From positions 1 to 6,733 of the forward strand of contig JAJDCT010000034.1 in NCBI GenBank assembly GCA_029260695.1: DNA of 6,733 bases. The letters are read 5' to 3'. The position numbers were made by a program, and so were the translations under genes. How positions within the stretch are numbered: the first letter of the stretch is position 1; every line of letters begins with the position of its first letter. Of this stretch, positions 5,547 through 6,733 are shown one piece after another. Origin of the DNA: Phycisphaeraceae bacterium (GTDB lineage Bacteria; Planctomycetota; Phycisphaerae; Phycisphaerales; Phycisphaeraceae). Below the pieces are notes generated by a model. That model was given only the letters and a program-made list of their open reading frames with translations, ran no database searches and was not told where the DNA came from.

Positions 5547-6733
5547 ATGGCACACCTCACCGGCCGACACTCACTGATGACTGCAATCTGCGCTCTCATA
5601 CTCGCGGGCCTCACCGCCTGCTCCCACAGCCGCACCGTCACGCAGTCAAAGCCCGACCCCTCAGGCATCCCCCAGATCAACCGCGAGTTCCGTGGGGTCT
5701 GGGTCGCAACCGTGGCGAACATCGATTGGCCAAGCACACCCGGGCTATCGACCCAAGCGCAGCAGGACGAATTGATAGCGATCCTCGACCGCTGCGTGGC
5801 GATGAATCTCAACGCGGTGGTCCTGCAGGTCAGGCCGAGCGCCGATGCACTGTACGCCAGCGACCTGGAGCCCTGGTCCTACTACCTCACCGGCGAGATG
5901 GGCCTGGCACCCAAACCGTTCTACGACCCACTGGTGTTCGCGGTCCGCGAAGCCCACGCACGAGGGCTTGAGCTGCACACATGGTTCAATCCCTACCGCG
6001 CTCTGCACCCGAAAAACCAAGGCGAGATCGCCGACAACCACATCAGCAAGACCCACCCGCAGGTGGTACACGAATACGGCCCCTACCTCTGGATGGACCC
6101 GTCCGAACCAGTGGTTCAACAACATTCATTGAACGTGATCCTCGACGTCGTCCGCCGATACGACATCGACGGCGTCCACATGGACGACTACTTCTATCCC
6201 TACAAAGTCAAAGATGATGCCGGCAACGAAGTCCAGTTCCCCGACGACCGCAGTTGGGATGCCTACAAGAATTCCGGTGGCAAGCTCAGCCGAAGCGATT
6301 GGCGGCGTAAGAGCGTCGACGACTTCATCAAAAAACTATACAAAGAAGTCAAAAAGACCAAGCCACACGTCCAGGTCGGGATCTCCCCGTTTGGCATCTG
6401 GAAGCCGGGCCATCCCAAGCAGATCAAGGGATTCAACCAGTACGAAGGGCTGTTCGCCGACGCGAAGCTCTGGCTGAACAAGGGCTGGGTCGACTACTTC
6501 ACCCCTCAGCTCTACTGGGAAATCGACAAGCCCGACCAGAGCTTCACCGCCCTGCTTAACTGGTGGTCTGCCCAGAACCGTAAGCACCGCCACATCTGGC
6601 CCGGGATCGCCCCCTACCGCACCGGCAAGCAGTTCGACGAAAACGAAATCAAGTACCAGATCCAGTGGTCGCGGATCATCACACCCGCCAGCCCGGGGAC
6701 CGTACACTTCTCCATGCAGTCGTACATGGATGC
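5547..6733 (+). CDS. GHL10 (YngK/DigH-type) glycosidase-like lipoprotein (partial)
   Basis: The gene runs off the right edge after 395 codons. AGGG eight bases before the ATG supports the start. Residues 1-25 form a lipoprotein signal with lipobox LTAC and Cys25 as the lipid site. From residue 48 the sequence matches the glycosyl hydrolase-like GHL10 family (formerly DUF187): FRGVWVATVANIDWP (48-62), VLQVRPSADALY (92-103), HTWFNPYR (144-151), DGVHMDDYFYPY (208-219), GISPFGIWKPG (278-288) and TPQLYWEID (319-327). The fold is a TIM barrel; the acidic pair at 213-214 in the HMDDY motif is a candidate for the active site. E. coli DigH, of the same family, cleaves glycan strands of peptidoglycan that lack stem peptides, and acts during division. 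A like role for this protein, anchored to a membrane by its lipid, is inferred from the family. The missing part would include the end of the barrel and any C-terminal domain. Confidence 0.9.
   Translation, partial: MAHLTGRHSLMTAICALILAGLTACSHSRTVTQSKPDPSGIPQINREFRGVWVATVANIDWPSTPGLSTQAQQDELIAILDRCVAMNLNAVVLQVRPSADALYASDLEPWSYYLTGEMGLAPKPFYDPLVFAVREAHARGLELHTWFNPYRALHPKNQGEIADNHISKTHPQVVHEYGPYLWMDPSEPVVQQHSLNVILDVVRRYDIDGVHMDDYFYPYKVKDDAGNEVQFPDDRSWDAYKNSGGKLSRSDWRRKSVDDFIKKLYKEVKKTKPHVQVGISPFGIWKPGHPKQIKGFNQYEGLFADAKLWLNKGWVDYFTPQLYWEIDKPDQSFTALLNWWSAQNRKHRHIWPGIAPYRTGKQFDENEIKYQIQWSRIITPASPGTVHFSMQSYMD

Overview
The window looks like chromosomal DNA from a planctomycete, most likely of the Phycisphaerae type. 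Three of the six proteins end in a PEP-CTERM sorting signal (a PEP motif, a short hydrophobic stretch and a basic tail). Two of those also carry paired dockerin-like EF-hand repeats of the form DGFVGIxDLNxxLxxWN, a combination I associate with that group. The coding DNA is GC-rich. Placement rests on these protein features only; no rRNA or other marker gene is present.

Layout from left to right. Positions 1-279 (minus) hold the first 93 codons of a lipoprotein that resembles the start of planctomycetal N-acetylmuramoyl-L-alanine amidases. Its upstream region contains a striking 9-bp perfect dyad. A rho-independent terminator (427-460) ends a small minus-strand PEP-CTERM protein (496-1170). 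An AT-rich divergent intergenic region (1171-1598) follows, with promoter-like boxes and a 16-bp perfect palindrome. Three plus-strand genes come next: a secreted SpoIID/LytB-domain protein with dockerin-like repeats and PEP-CTERM (1599-3224), a seven-repeat FG-GAP beta-propeller with the same C-terminal layout (3267-4775), and a small three-helix membrane protein of unknown function (4827-5417). After a good sigma70-like promoter (5462-5491), a lipoprotein of the GHL10/YngK/DigH glycosidase-like family (5547 onward) runs off the right edge.

How they may work together: three of the six genes point to the same substrate. Amidases remove stem peptides from peptidoglycan. SpoIID-type enzymes and DigH-type GHL10 enzymes are known, in Bacillus and E. 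coli respectively, to cut glycan strands that lack stem peptides. The window may therefore be a small cell-wall remodelling neighbourhood, with the SpoIID enzyme sent to the surface by the exosortase route. This is inference; the amidase call rests on an N-terminal fragment. The FG-GAP propeller and the minus-strand PEP-CTERM protein look like structural or adhesive surface proteins. I see no RNA genes, CRISPR arrays, insertion sequences or signs of recent transfer.
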